From the NCBI GenBank assembly GCA_021373255.1, contig JAJFTD010000076.1:1-64000 (forward strand): a stretch of DNA of 64,000 nucleotides, written 5' to 3'. The notes beneath the pieces were generated by a model. The model had not been told where the DNA came from. It did not search any database and was given only the letters and a program-made list of their open reading frames with translations. A program made the position numbers and the translations under genes. Position 1 is the first letter of the stretch, and each line of letters starts with the position of its first letter. Below, in pieces: positions 42,661-51,492 of the stretch. The DNA comes from a bacterium. GTDB taxonomy: Bacteria; Armatimonadota; UBA5829.

Positions 42661-43908
42661 ATGAAAAAGGTTTCTTTTGTGCTTGTTGGTGCCGGATGCA
42701 GAGGATGGTGCTACAGCAAGTACATTGAAGAGTATCCCGAAGAGGGAGAAGTAGTTGCAGTGTGTGAGCCGATTGACGCAGAGCGCAAAAGGTATGGGGA
42801 TGCTTTCAACATACCCGAAGAGATGAGGTTCCGTGACTGGCGAGACATCCTGGACAAGCCAAAGATGGCTGATGCAGCGATTATATGCACCCAGGACGCC
42901 GACCACCGCGACCCCGCGATTGCATTGGCAAATAAAGGCTATCACCTATTGCTTGAGAAGCCAATGGCACCAACCCCCGAAGACTGCAAAGCAATCTGTA
43001 AAGCCGCAAACGACAACAACATCATGCTGGCGGTATGCCATGTATTACGATACACAGCGTTCAACCGCAAGCTCAAAGAAATGATAGACAGCGGAATAAT
43101 TGGTAAAGTCCACACTATCCAGCAGTTGGAACCAGTCGGCTATTGGCATCAGGCGCACTCTTTCGTTCGTGGTAACTGGAGAAACGAGGAAGAATCTTCC
43201 CCGATGCTCCTGGCGAAATCCTGCCACGACATCGACCTTATCAACTATTTCATGCCTGCCAAGTGCAAAGCAGTATCATCATTCGGCAACCTTTCATACT
43301 TCAACCGTGCAAATCAACCCAAAGGCGCAGCCGATCGCTGCACTGATTGTCCGAAGGATATCGAATCGAAGTGTCCCTACTCTGCATTGAAGATATATAC
43401 CAGAGATAGAACAAATCTGGAAGAGTGGCCAGTGGTTGTTCTATCGCACGAAGGGACCCCTGAAGCCATAATGAATGCGCTCAAGACCGGACCTTACGGG
43501 CGGTGCGTGTTTGCGTGCGATAATGATGTTGTCGACCATCAAGTGGTCAATATGGAGTTTGAAGACAACTCCACTGCTACATTCACTATGACAGCGTTCA
43601 ACTTTAGTGCAGGTCGTGAGACTTTGATCATGGGTGACCAGGGAATGCTCAGATGCACGGACGATGGCATTGTGCATTCGGACTTCCTTTCCGACACCAA
43701 GACCACGATCCCGTTGTATATGGGTGATGGTCAGATAACATCAGGCCACGGCGGGGGTGACTTTGGACTGATGCAGAGCTTCCTTGCCGCGGTTCGTAAC
43801 AACGATCCTTCACTCATTTCATCGGGCTATGATGTATCTCTTGAAAGCCACCTGATCGTTTTTGCCGCAGAAAAAGCCCGCCTTAACAAGACAGTAGAAG
43901 TGATGTAG
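42661..43908 (+). CDS. Gfo/Idh/MocA-family oxidoreductase with cysteine cluster (copy 1)
   Basis: The 415-residue enzyme follows GGAGGAGTATT. It has VSFVLVGAGCRGWCYSKY (Rossmann motif), LLLEKPMAPTPEDC (EKP motif) and SCHDIDLINYFMP. CTDCPKDIESKCPYSALKIY puts three cysteines in a CxxC-x7-C pattern, unusual for the family and possibly a metal site. GHGGGDFGLM lies near the end. It probably oxidises a sugar or cyclitol derivative. It is very similar to the copy at 61243 but sits behind a different operator. Confidence 0.88.
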   Translation: MKKVSFVLVGAGCRGWCYSKYIEEYPEEGEVVAVCEPIDAERKRYGDAFNIPEEMRFRDWRDILDKPKMADAAIICTQDADHRDPAIALANKGYHLLLEKPMAPTPEDCKAICKAANDNNIMLAVCHVLRYTAFNRKLKEMIDSGIIGKVHTIQQLEPVGYWHQAHSFVRGNWRNEEESSPMLLAKSCHDIDLINYFMPAKCKAVSSFGNLSYFNRANQPKGAADRCTDCPKDIESKCPYSALKIYTRDRTNLEEWPVVVLSHEGTPEAIMNALKTGPYGRCVFACDNDVVDHQVVNMEFEDNSTATFTMTAFNFSAGRETLIMGDQGMLRCTDDGIVHSDFLSDTKTTIPLYMGDGQITSGHGGGDFGLMQSFLAAVRNNDPSLISSGYDVSLESHLIVFAAEKARLNKTVEVM

Positions 43909-43916
43909 ATACGACT

Positions 43917-43953
43917 CAAAAGGGCAGCGCCAGTCTTGAGCGCTGCCCTTTTT
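43917..43953. terminator. Bidirectional rho-independent terminator
   Basis: GGGCAGCGC (43922-43930) pairs with GCGCTGCCC (43940-43948), flanked by AAAA and TTTTT. It separates the convergent Gfo/Idh/MocA gene and the triple-propeller gene. Confidence 0.9.
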
Positions 43954-43973
43954 GTATTCATATTGGAATATGA

Positions 43974-46900
43974 TTAGTATGTCTTATATGACAGTGTCCA
44001 GAAGTAGCGGGTATTTACGCCGTTTATCTTCTTAACTCCCATGATTCCTGTTACAGCCGCATAGCTTCCATTGGCTGGCACAGTGATCTCCCAGGTATTC
44101 TCGTCCATAACCGGACGGCATTTTATTCCAGCGACGGGGGAGCCATATTCCATAGTTCCACCATCAATCAATCCTGACCCATCATCAACATTGAAATAGC
44201 CATTGAAGTCACCGGTGGATTTTGCACCCTTAACGGTTCCCCATATAGTCATGAGCATTCCAATGTTGTTAGGTCCCATGCTCTCGACGACAGGATCAGC
44301 TAGTGCATTGTCTGCAACAGCTCTCTGAAGTCCATATACACCACCTGCTGTGTTCTTTCCAGTCATTCCAAGCGCAGCGATTTTGACATTCGGCTTGGTA
44401 GAATCAACTACTACATTTGTGGCGGTTATTACTCTCTCGCCGTCAACAGTATCTACCGAACCTTCTACATTTACGCAGTCGCCTGTGCTAAGAATCGGAA
44501 GATATGCATATGAATCGCTCCAGACTACTCTAATTCCACTGGTGCGATTGGAGTCCTCGACTGCGAAGCCGATTGATTCCGCCCACTCGTTGTAGAATTG
44601 ACCAGTCACATATTGCCCTGTGAGGTTCACTGCTGTTCCGTTCGATGCTTTCTTCACAGCATCAATACTGGCTGCTGTAGTGGTCTCGGCGGCAGGCGCA
44701 AAGATCATACATCTGGCATCGTTACCCAGGCCAAGTGTGTTAAGGTTGGCATGGACGCGTATGAACTTGCCCTCGTTTGGCTTACCGGGTCCAACGAATC
44801 TGCAAAGCGTTGAACCATCTTGCGCGAAGAGGTCGCCGGATATCGGGTCAAATAATATGAAGCTGACACTCGTCATTGGGCTTCCGGCGAGATTAATGAA
44901 CTGACCAATAAGCTGGCCAGGGTTTTGACCCATCGGTCCTTGGTAGCGGTTTACACCGATATAGAGGTTGCCGTCAGGGCCGAATACCGGCTGAACATAA
45001 CCAACCGGAGAAACAAAGTTTCCTTTATCAGTATTAGGCTGAGAGGGACCGCCCCAATGCCGGATAGCACCCCATCCGCCATAATCAGGACCATCATTAA
45101 CATACAGATCACCATCAGGACCAAAGCCGATGTAATAAGGCTGGCGGAGAGCTGTTGTATAGTTAGGGCTAGGATCAGCTACAGTGTTCGGCGCGATTAA
45201 TGGAGTCTTCTCTTTGAAAGCGTCGATCTTCATCGGGCCTGCAAAATGAGCTACTTTTCTGTAATCATAGGAGCCATTCAAGCCCATAAACGCAACGTAA
45301 ATATCGCCATCAGGCCCAAATGCCATTCCGAATGGAAGATCCTGACCGGCATCCCATACCATTTGGGAATCACCAGTCTGCAGGTTCAGGCGCTCAATTC
45401 CGGTTTTCCCAGGGTTAGCGTCAGATGTCAAAGCATAAAGGTAACCATCGGGGCCAATTTCAATCTGCGCGCAGTTGGCATTGGTATTGTACACCATTAC
45501 CTGACGACCATTGTTATCAATCCGCATTGTGCCTTTTGCACTGAAACCTGCAATTATGATGTCATTAACAGGGGTCGGCGGTTCTATAGGCGTAATATCG
45601 CTGGGAGCAAATACCATCTGGCATGCTCCGCTCCAACCTTGATCGGTAAGGCTGGCGAAATTGCTTACGAAGTGTCCCTCATTTGACTTTCCGGGGCCAG
45701 CAAAGCGTGCGATTTTGTTGTTGTCGTGAGCGTACAAATCGCCATCGACCGGGTTGAATGTGATTTCAGCTATTGAGGTCATGCCACTGCCGGTAAGATC
45801 GATAAACTGCCCGATCAACTGCCCGGGATTATTGCCGTAAGTCCCCTGGTATCTGTTGACACCGGCATAAATATTATTATCCGGCCCGATAGTCGGCTGG
45901 AAGCTGCCTGTGTTCTGAATCTCGAATATCAGGTGATCAGGATCGCCAGGTCCACCCCAGCACTGTATGTTCATCTTATCGGAATTGGCTTGGCCAATGT
46001 AGAGATGTCCATCAGGCCCAAAAGTCATGCGATTGGGTTCGCCAAGAAGATATCCCGTGGTAGGCCCAACGAGATTGTCAACATATTGAAATGCATTAGG
46101 CTTATTGGGACCTGCGTAGTGTTTGATGCCCCTGTTGTTCCAATCGGTGCTGCCATCCGCGTTGCCGGTTGCTCTGAACGCAACATAAATGTCCCCATCA
46201 GGGCCGATAGCCATTGAATAAACAGCATCACCGGGTATGCTTTCAATTACATAACCCTTGAAGCCGCCATTTACGCCGTCAAACCTAGCGATAACACCCT
46301 TACCATTACTTCCAAGGGCATATATGTCCCCATCGGGGCCGAAAGTTACGTGTGACGTGTTGTAGAGATGTCCAAGGTTCTGAATTGCCACGCCATTGGG
46401 ACTATATTGACCGACACTACTGGGCCATGTTGCAACATAAAGCCCTGCAGTAGGCTTCTTGTGAGACAGTGTGAACTCGCCTGGAGTGAAAACCATATAC
46501 CTGGAGCCGCCGATTCCGGCTGCGCCCAGATCTGAAATAATTGTGCTTACATATTTGCCTTCGTTTGTCTTGCCGGGGCCACCAAACCTGCACAGCTTGG
46601 TTCCATCGCTGGCATAAACATCACTGTCAGCAGGGTTAAATGCAAGCATTGTCGGGTTGGTCATTCCACTTCCGGTGAGGTCAAGGAACTGGCCTATCAG
46701 CTTGTCTGGAGTAGCTCCAGATGGTCCCTGGTAGCGGTTGGCACCAACGTAGATATTATCATCCGGTCCAACAAAAGGATTGATCTTCTGTTGAATATAA
46801 CCCACAACGCCAGTTCCGTGCCAGTGCTGAATGCTGCCGTTGTAATCATTATAGTCATAGATGTAGAAATCACCATTCGATGCAGATGCTAACGTTCCAG

Positions 46901-47363
46901 GGTTCCACAACGGCCAGACATTGTCTATCGCCGGAGTGAGCTCTGTAAAGGCGTTCGCCTTTGTGGGGCCAGCGATATGCACGAGCCTCCTGGTATTCCA
47001 GTCACCATTAACCGCTGCAAGCGCAACGTAAATATCGCCATCCGAACCAATGGTCATACCACCCATTGCACTGCTTCCGGCGTTGTAGACATCGCCCATG
47101 TCTTCCATGGTTGTTGGATTTAGCTTTGTGACTGTGTTATGGTTCGTGTCGTTGACATAGAGATTGCCATCAGGTCCAAACGCCAATTGGCTGCAAGTAC
47201 CTATGCCACCATTACTGTTTATGAGGGTTCCAGTATCAGTAAGGTGGTAGACACCTCCTCCCCAGAACGTGCCGATGTATAAATCGGCATTCGCTACTGA
47301 GCCCAGCAAGCCGCTGAGTATGATTGCTGTGACAAGAACGAGCAGTATCACCCTATGTTTCAT
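43974..47363 (-). CDS. Secreted protein with three beta-propeller-like domains and two OB-like domains
   Basis: The ATG at 47361-47363 is chosen because GGAG lies ten nt upstream and a signal peptide follows at once, giving 1129 residues. Three domains of nearly 300 residues (roughly 27-295, 306-600 and 605-890) each hold four to six FGPDG(N/D)(L/I)Y(V/A) blades. Each also has NRYQG..G..P..LIGQF(L/I)DL and ends in MVF(T/A)P. The C-terminal part (about 895-1129) has ESIGFAVEDSNRTSGIRVV, DTVDGERVI and FNVDDGSG, two OB-like modules. It resembles NHL/lyase-type propellers and may bind glycans. No catalytic motif is evident. Confidence 0.75.
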   Translation of the reverse strand: MKHRVILLVLVTAIILSGLLGSVANADLYIGTFWGGGVYHLTDTGTLINSNGGIGTCSQLAFGPDGNLYVNDTNHNTVTKLNPTTMEDMGDVYNAGSSAMGGMTIGSDGDIYVALAAVNGDWNTRRLVHIAGPTKANAFTELTPAIDNVWPLWNPGTLASASNGDFYIYDYNDYNGSIQHWHGTGVVGYIQQKINPFVGPDDNIYVGANRYQGPSGATPDKLIGQFLDLTGSGMTNPTMLAFNPADSDVYASDGTKLCRFGGPGKTNEGKYVSTIISDLGAAGIGGSRYMVFTPGEFTLSHKKPTAGLYVATWPSSVGQYSPNGVAIQNLGHLYNTSHVTFGPDGDIYALGSNGKGVIARFDGVNGGFKGYVIESIPGDAVYSMAIGPDGDIYVAFRATGNADGSTDWNNRGIKHYAGPNKPNAFQYVDNLVGPTTGYLLGEPNRMTFGPDGHLYIGQANSDKMNIQCWGGPGDPDHLIFEIQNTGSFQPTIGPDNNIYAGVNRYQGTYGNNPGQLIGQFIDLTGSGMTSIAEITFNPVDGDLYAHDNNKIARFAGPGKSNEGHFVSNFASLTDQGWSGACQMVFAPSDITPIEPPTPVNDIIIAGFSAKGTMRIDNNGRQVMVYNTNANCAQIEIGPDGYLYALTSDANPGKTGIERLNLQTGDSQMVWDAGQDLPFGMAFGPDGDIYVAFMGLNGSYDYRKVAHFAGPMKIDAFKEKTPLIAPNTVADPSPNYTTALRQPYYIGFGPDGDLYVNDGPDYGGWGAIRHWGGPSQPNTDKGNFVSPVGYVQPVFGPDGNLYIGVNRYQGPMGQNPGQLIGQFINLAGSPMTSVSFILFDPISGDLFAQDGSTLCRFVGPGKPNEGKFIRVHANLNTLGLGNDARCMIFAPAAETTTAASIDAVKKASNGTAVNLTGQYVTGQFYNEWAESIGFAVEDSNRTSGIRVVWSDSYAYLPILSTGDCVNVEGSVDTVDGERVITATNVVVDSTKPNVKIAALGMTGKNTAGGVYGLQRAVADNALADPVVESMGPNNIGMLMTIWGTVKGAKSTGDFNGYFNVDDGSGLIDGGTMEYGSPVAGIKCRPVMDENTWEITVPANGSYAAVTGIMGVKKINGVNTRYFWTLSYKTY

Positions 47364-47419
47364 TCTTGCTTCTCTCCTTTGCTTCAGTATCCGCATTTTT
47401 ATTAACTGCCATCCATAGC

Positions 47420-47459
47420 TGCTGAACTGCCGGGCTTTTGCGTTACCGGCAGTTCAGCA
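47420..47459 (-). terminator. 14-bp inverted repeat between propeller genes
   Basis: TGCTGAACTGCCGG (47420-47433) pairs with CCGGCAGTTCAGCA (47446-47459), 12 nt beyond the stop of the single-propeller gene on the minus strand. It probably ends or attenuates transcription before the triple-propeller gene. Confidence 0.65.
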
Positions 47460-47470
47460 AAATCAAGAAT

Positions 47471-48436
47471 CTATTTCTTCCGCCGGTAAATTGCACCAGC
47501 ACCAAAGAGCCCAAACACAAGAGCAACAATGCTGCCCGGCTCTGGCACTGATGGCGTAAAGACCATATACCTGGAGCCACCGATTCCGGCTGCGCCCAGA
47601 TCTGAGATAATTGTGCTTACATACTTGCCTTCGTTAGCCTTGCCGATACCGCCAAACCTGCACAGTCTGGTTCCATCGTTGGCATAAACATCGCCATCAG
47701 CAGGGTTAAAAGCAAGTATTGACGGAGTGCCCATTCCGCTGCCGGTAAGATCAAGGAACTGGCCTATTAGCGCATCAGGGCTAGTTCCATTCGCTCCCTG
47801 GTAGCGGTTTACGCCAACATAAACATTGCCATCAGGCCCTACGACAGGATTAAATTTCTCGTAAATATAACCTAATACTTCAATCCCGTGCCAGTGCTGG
47901 ATGCTGCCGTTGTAATCATTATAGTCATAGATATAGAAATCACCATTAGGTGCAGCAGCCAATGTTCCAGGGTTCCACAGTGGCCAGACATTGTCTACCG
48001 CCGGCGCTAATTCTGTAAAGGCGTTCGACTTTGTGGGGCCAGCGATATGCACTAGTCTTCTGGTGTTCCAATCGCCATTAACTGCAGCAAGCGCAACATA
48101 GATGTCTCCATCTGAGCCGAATGTCACGCCACCCATTGCACTTGATCCAGCATTATAAACATCGCCCATGTCTTCCATTGTTGTCGGGTTCAGCTTTGTT
48201 ATCATGTTGTGATTCGTGTCATTTACATAGAGATTGCCATCAGGCCCAAATGCTATTTCGCTGCAAGTACCAATACCACCGTTGCTGTTTATCTTCTGTC
48301 CGGTATCGGAAAGGTGATATACGCCACCTCCCCAGAACGTGCCGATATACAAATCAGCATTCGCGACTGAGCCCAGCAGGGCACAAAGAGATACGGCCGT
48401 TGCACAAACAATATTCAAACCAAGTTTCATTTTCAT
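47471..48436 (-). CDS. Secreted single beta-propeller protein with PEP-CTERM sorting signal
   Basis: The 321-residue protein starts after GGGAGGAG with seven nt spacing. It has a signal peptide (about 1-27) and one propeller domain nearly identical to the first domain of the next gene. The tail is VPEPGSIVALVFGLFGAG followed by AIYRRKK, the PEP-CTERM arrangement of a PEP motif, a hydrophobic helix and basic end that exosortases process. It is thus likely surface-anchored, unlike its larger relatives. Its promoter region carries the LacI-type palindrome at 48567. Confidence 0.83.
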   Translation of the reverse strand: MKMKLGLNIVCATAVSLCALLGSVANADLYIGTFWGGGVYHLSDTGQKINSNGGIGTCSEIAFGPDGNLYVNDTNHNMITKLNPTTMEDMGDVYNAGSSAMGGVTFGSDGDIYVALAAVNGDWNTRRLVHIAGPTKSNAFTELAPAVDNVWPLWNPGTLAAAPNGDFYIYDYNDYNGSIQHWHGIEVLGYIYEKFNPVVGPDGNVYVGVNRYQGANGTSPDALIGQFLDLTGSGMGTPSILAFNPADGDVYANDGTRLCRFGGIGKANEGKYVSTIISDLGAAGIGGSRYMVFTPSVPEPGSIVALVFGLFGAGAIYRRKK

Positions 48437-48566
48437 TGTAATTCTCCTCCCGTTTATTTACGGATGCGGTAATTTAGGATCTGTAGTCCTTTTGATAACA
48501 CTGTGTATACTAATACCTCTTACACTGCCCCCTTTCAGACTTTTTATGATCTAACCTTACGAGCAC

Positions 48567-48587
48567 TGTTCACGTGAACACTTTATA
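48567..48587 (-). promoter_or_regulatory. LacI-type operator in front of the PEP-CTERM propeller gene
   Basis: The perfect palindrome TGTTCACGTGAACA lies at 48567-48580. On the minus strand it directly follows TATAAA (48582-48587), a plausible -10, though the -35 is weak. The remaining 275-bp gap up to 48711 holds no gene. Confidence 0.68.
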
Positions 48588-48711
48588 CCAAACAAATATG
48601 CAGTCTGATATAGAAGGGGTTGTCAATTTGGATTATTCCATGCATTGCTGCCATTGTCAACCGTTATTAGATAGATACTCGTAATAATACCTATAGTTAA
48701 TGATAATTCGC

Positions 48712-51453
48712 TTAATCCGCTTTCTCAAGAACAAACAACAATGCGCTGTAAGCCGGAATGCTCACATTGAGATGTATTGCCCCATCAGTTACTGTCTTGA
48801 CACCATCATCAATTGGAACAAGCTTGCTTGCATTGTTAATGCTATCAATAAGTGAAGAATCTCTTGCACAGTCAGCCTGTGTTAACGATCTCTGGTTTGC
48901 CAGATACCAGGAGTTTGCCTGCGTTGATGACAAGACATACCTCTGGACCCTGAAACTGCTGCCGATTCCCGCAGGATTAACGGATACCGCTACGGATGTG
49001 GTGTAGCTTGCAGCCGGATTTTGATCGAAGCTGTAGCATAGGACATTGATCTTGGTATCTGTTGCAGTCGCCAATGTGTAGATAGGTTCTTTATCGGCTG
49101 ACGCATTAACCAGGTTGCCACCGTTAAGCATCGACATCATCTGGCTGGCACGTGATAACGGCGTAAATATGCCATGGAATGTCACGCAGGTGCTCTGACC
49201 GGTGAACTCCGGAACGTCAGTCATCGGGACGCCATCGTAGTAGACAGTAGCATTTGGCGCTTCAAGGAAGAATATCAGCAGATTTACTCCCAGCCTATAC
49301 GAGAAATTGGCTGCATGCATCGTCGCTATCGCTTGTATGTGATTATCATTCTCATGAGGAATGTTATTCAGGTTTGTATAGCCGTCACTGTGAATCGGCG
49401 CGAATTCCGTATTGAAGAGTGGCAGCCTCTTGCCAGTCTTCTGATAATAACTGTCAAGGTAGCCCTGGTACTTCAGAATTTGATCCTCGGATGGCCTCCA
49501 ACTGATATCCAGGCTGGACCCCCCCATATAACCGTGGTAACTCATAGCGTCTATCTGTGTCCCAACCTGGCCGGTATAATAGTTGACTCCAGTGGCGCAA
49601 TGCGTGAGCATCGGTTCCATCCATGTGTCAGGTGGACCGCTGGGTCCTGAGATGAATATCTCCGGCAGCGCTCTCCTTGCTCCATGAATGGAGTAATCCT
49701 GCAGCTTAAAGAAGTCATTCATCATGTTATCCGGGTTATCAGGATCACCCCAGAAGGTTGCTCCGCTGCTCGGTTCGTTGCCTGTTTCAAATATCCAGGT
49801 CAGGATCTCATCCTTACCGTAAGTGTCCACAAGATATTTAACAAACTGGTAGTTCAACTCTTCCCATAAGTTCCAGCAGTTTTGGTCACGGGGGATATAG
49901 CGCCAATCATAGTTTTTAGCCAGCATCATAGGAACCGGCCAAAATCCGAGGATCGGCTTACAACCTGATTGAAGCACTGCCTTATCTATGACCTGCTTGA
50001 TGCCTGAAAAATCGTAGTGCGGAACGCCATTAGAGTAAATTGTGTAGAATGTAGGGAAAGCCTCGCTGCTTTCAGGGTATTTTGTTCTTGATTGACCAGT
50101 GGAAAGTAGCCATTTGCCATTGCCATCGCTATTCATGGCATAGACGTGTGTCCCATACACATCGTGAAGGCGTACATATTTGAACCCGAGCTGAGTTCGC
50201 TGCGTATACCACCTGCCAGGACCCTCGACCCACTTACCTGCAGTCCCAATGGTCGGCGAATAGGCATACCAAAAGCCTCCGGTGTCAAAGGCGTTGAGAG
50301 GACTATTGAACGTCTGCATTCGGGCTGTACAATCAACTGTAACTGCGGCTTGCGCTGTGTCCTTGCTGCGAATCGGCATAGCTTGATATACCGACGGCGT
50401 ATTCACCTGCAAATCATCGAAATACACGGTTCCTGCAGAGCCTGGTTTCATACCAAACTCCCACTGCGCGTAACGTGTCTCTATCCTGGTCGTGTTCAGA
50501 TCAACATTGAATACCTGCCAATCACTCGTCCCTGCCAGTGCGGCAACATCGCGGATTCCAATTACTGCCCCGCTCATGCTATAGAAAACAAGACGCGCGT
50601 AGGCTCCATCACCTGTTATTCCCACGGTCTTGATAGATATTTTTGCGTTCGCCTGATTGGTATTTAAGTATCCTTTGTTAGATGTGAGGGTGCATTCACC
50701 ATTCATCATCATAGAGACAGCACCCTGGCGCTTAACATCCGTCACGCAACTCGCGTGGCTGTTATAGGTGTCATACATGCCTTCCGGTGCCTTGATGGCA
50801 AATCCATTTGCATGCATGCCCGATGCATCACGTATTTCAAATGACCCGTTCTCTGTAACATTAGCTAAAATCTGAAGCGTGCGATCAGGAAGCGGTTCTT
50901 TCCACACACGAATATCATCAAACCAGACCTGCGAGCCTGCATCAGCCTGAATGAGAATGAAAGGCCTCAGAGTCGTTGTTGTTTCCTTAGGTGTCCATCG
51001 ACGCTCCGCATACACCCAGTCCGAGTTCCCCTCAGCGTATTTGATATAGGTCTGCATGTCATACCAATTGCCGTTAATGACGTTGTTCGCGTTTCTCTGC
51101 TCTAATCCAAAGCCTGCTCCATAGAGGCCATTTGATATAAACTTTAGGTTGTTGAATTTCCCCCATGCAGATATACAATAGGCATAGCCCGGTTCGACAG
51201 TGATAGTATTACTCGAATAAATCTTGGTGCTATTGCCACACAATAGACTGCGGCTGCCTGTATGATATGTATCACTCACCACACTGGCGGTTCCATAAGA
51301 CTTCGACCAACTGGGGATGCCGCTGCCGGTTACCTCGAACCCTGGATTATAGCTGTCGAGTAGATTATCCTGCGCAGCACAGCCCGTTTGTATGGCTGCA
51401 GCCATAACCAGTGCGAAAGCTATATAATAATTTCTCGTCACCTTGTTTTTCAT
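48712..51453 (-). CDS. GH39-like secreted glycosidase with two carbohydrate-binding-like domains (copy B)
   Basis: The 913-residue protein has a signal peptide (about 1-27). Two beta-sandwich domains follow (about 34-186 and 197-352; PGFE...SWSKSYGTASV, WFDDIRVW, ENGSFEI, YFDDLQV). A TIM barrel of clan A starts near 390. The acid/base is Glu560 in WIFETGNEPS and the nucleophile Glu683 in PLFNTEFAPI, as in GH39 beta-xylosidases and iduronidases. The closing beta-domain has LFVLEKAD. It is the last gene of a four- or five-gene operon and a paralogue of the gene at 53139. Substrate is not known. Confidence 0.82.
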   Translation of the reverse strand: MKNKVTRNYYIAFALVMAAAIQTGCAAQDNLLDSYNPGFEVTGSGIPSWSKSYGTASVVSDTYHTGSRSLLCGNSTKIYSSNTITVEPGYAYCISAWGKFNNLKFISNGLYGAGFGLEQRNANNVINGNWYDMQTYIKYAEGNSDWVYAERRWTPKETTTTLRPFILIQADAGSQVWFDDIRVWKEPLPDRTLQILANVTENGSFEIRDASGMHANGFAIKAPEGMYDTYNSHASCVTDVKRQGAVSMMMNGECTLTSNKGYLNTNQANAKISIKTVGITGDGAYARLVFYSMSGAVIGIRDVAALAGTSDWQVFNVDLNTTRIETRYAQWEFGMKPGSAGTVYFDDLQVNTPSVYQAMPIRSKDTAQAAVTVDCTARMQTFNSPLNAFDTGGFWYAYSPTIGTAGKWVEGPGRWYTQRTQLGFKYVRLHDVYGTHVYAMNSDGNGKWLLSTGQSRTKYPESSEAFPTFYTIYSNGVPHYDFSGIKQVIDKAVLQSGCKPILGFWPVPMMLAKNYDWRYIPRDQNCWNLWEELNYQFVKYLVDTYGKDEILTWIFETGNEPSSGATFWGDPDNPDNMMNDFFKLQDYSIHGARRALPEIFISGPSGPPDTWMEPMLTHCATGVNYYTGQVGTQIDAMSYHGYMGGSSLDISWRPSEDQILKYQGYLDSYYQKTGKRLPLFNTEFAPIHSDGYTNLNNIPHENDNHIQAIATMHAANFSYRLGVNLLIFFLEAPNATVYYDGVPMTDVPEFTGQSTCVTFHGIFTPLSRASQMMSMLNGGNLVNASADKEPIYTLATATDTKINVLCYSFDQNPAASYTTSVAVSVNPAGIGSSFRVQRYVLSSTQANSWYLANQRSLTQADCARDSSLIDSINNASKLVPIDDGVKTVTDGAIHLNVSIPAYSALLFVLEKAD

Positions 51454-51492
51454 AACAGAATGAAATCCTCAGGTTCTATTATCACTCGATAG

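Noticed and set aside
44350-46217. Plus-strand frames opposite the triple-propeller gene
   Set aside because: They mirror the repetitive FGPDG-coding DNA and have no start signals.
48621-48626. TTGACA (minus strand) as -35 for the PEP-CTERM propeller gene
   Set aside because: It lies 33 bp from the TATAAA next to the operator and has no good -10 at 17 bp.
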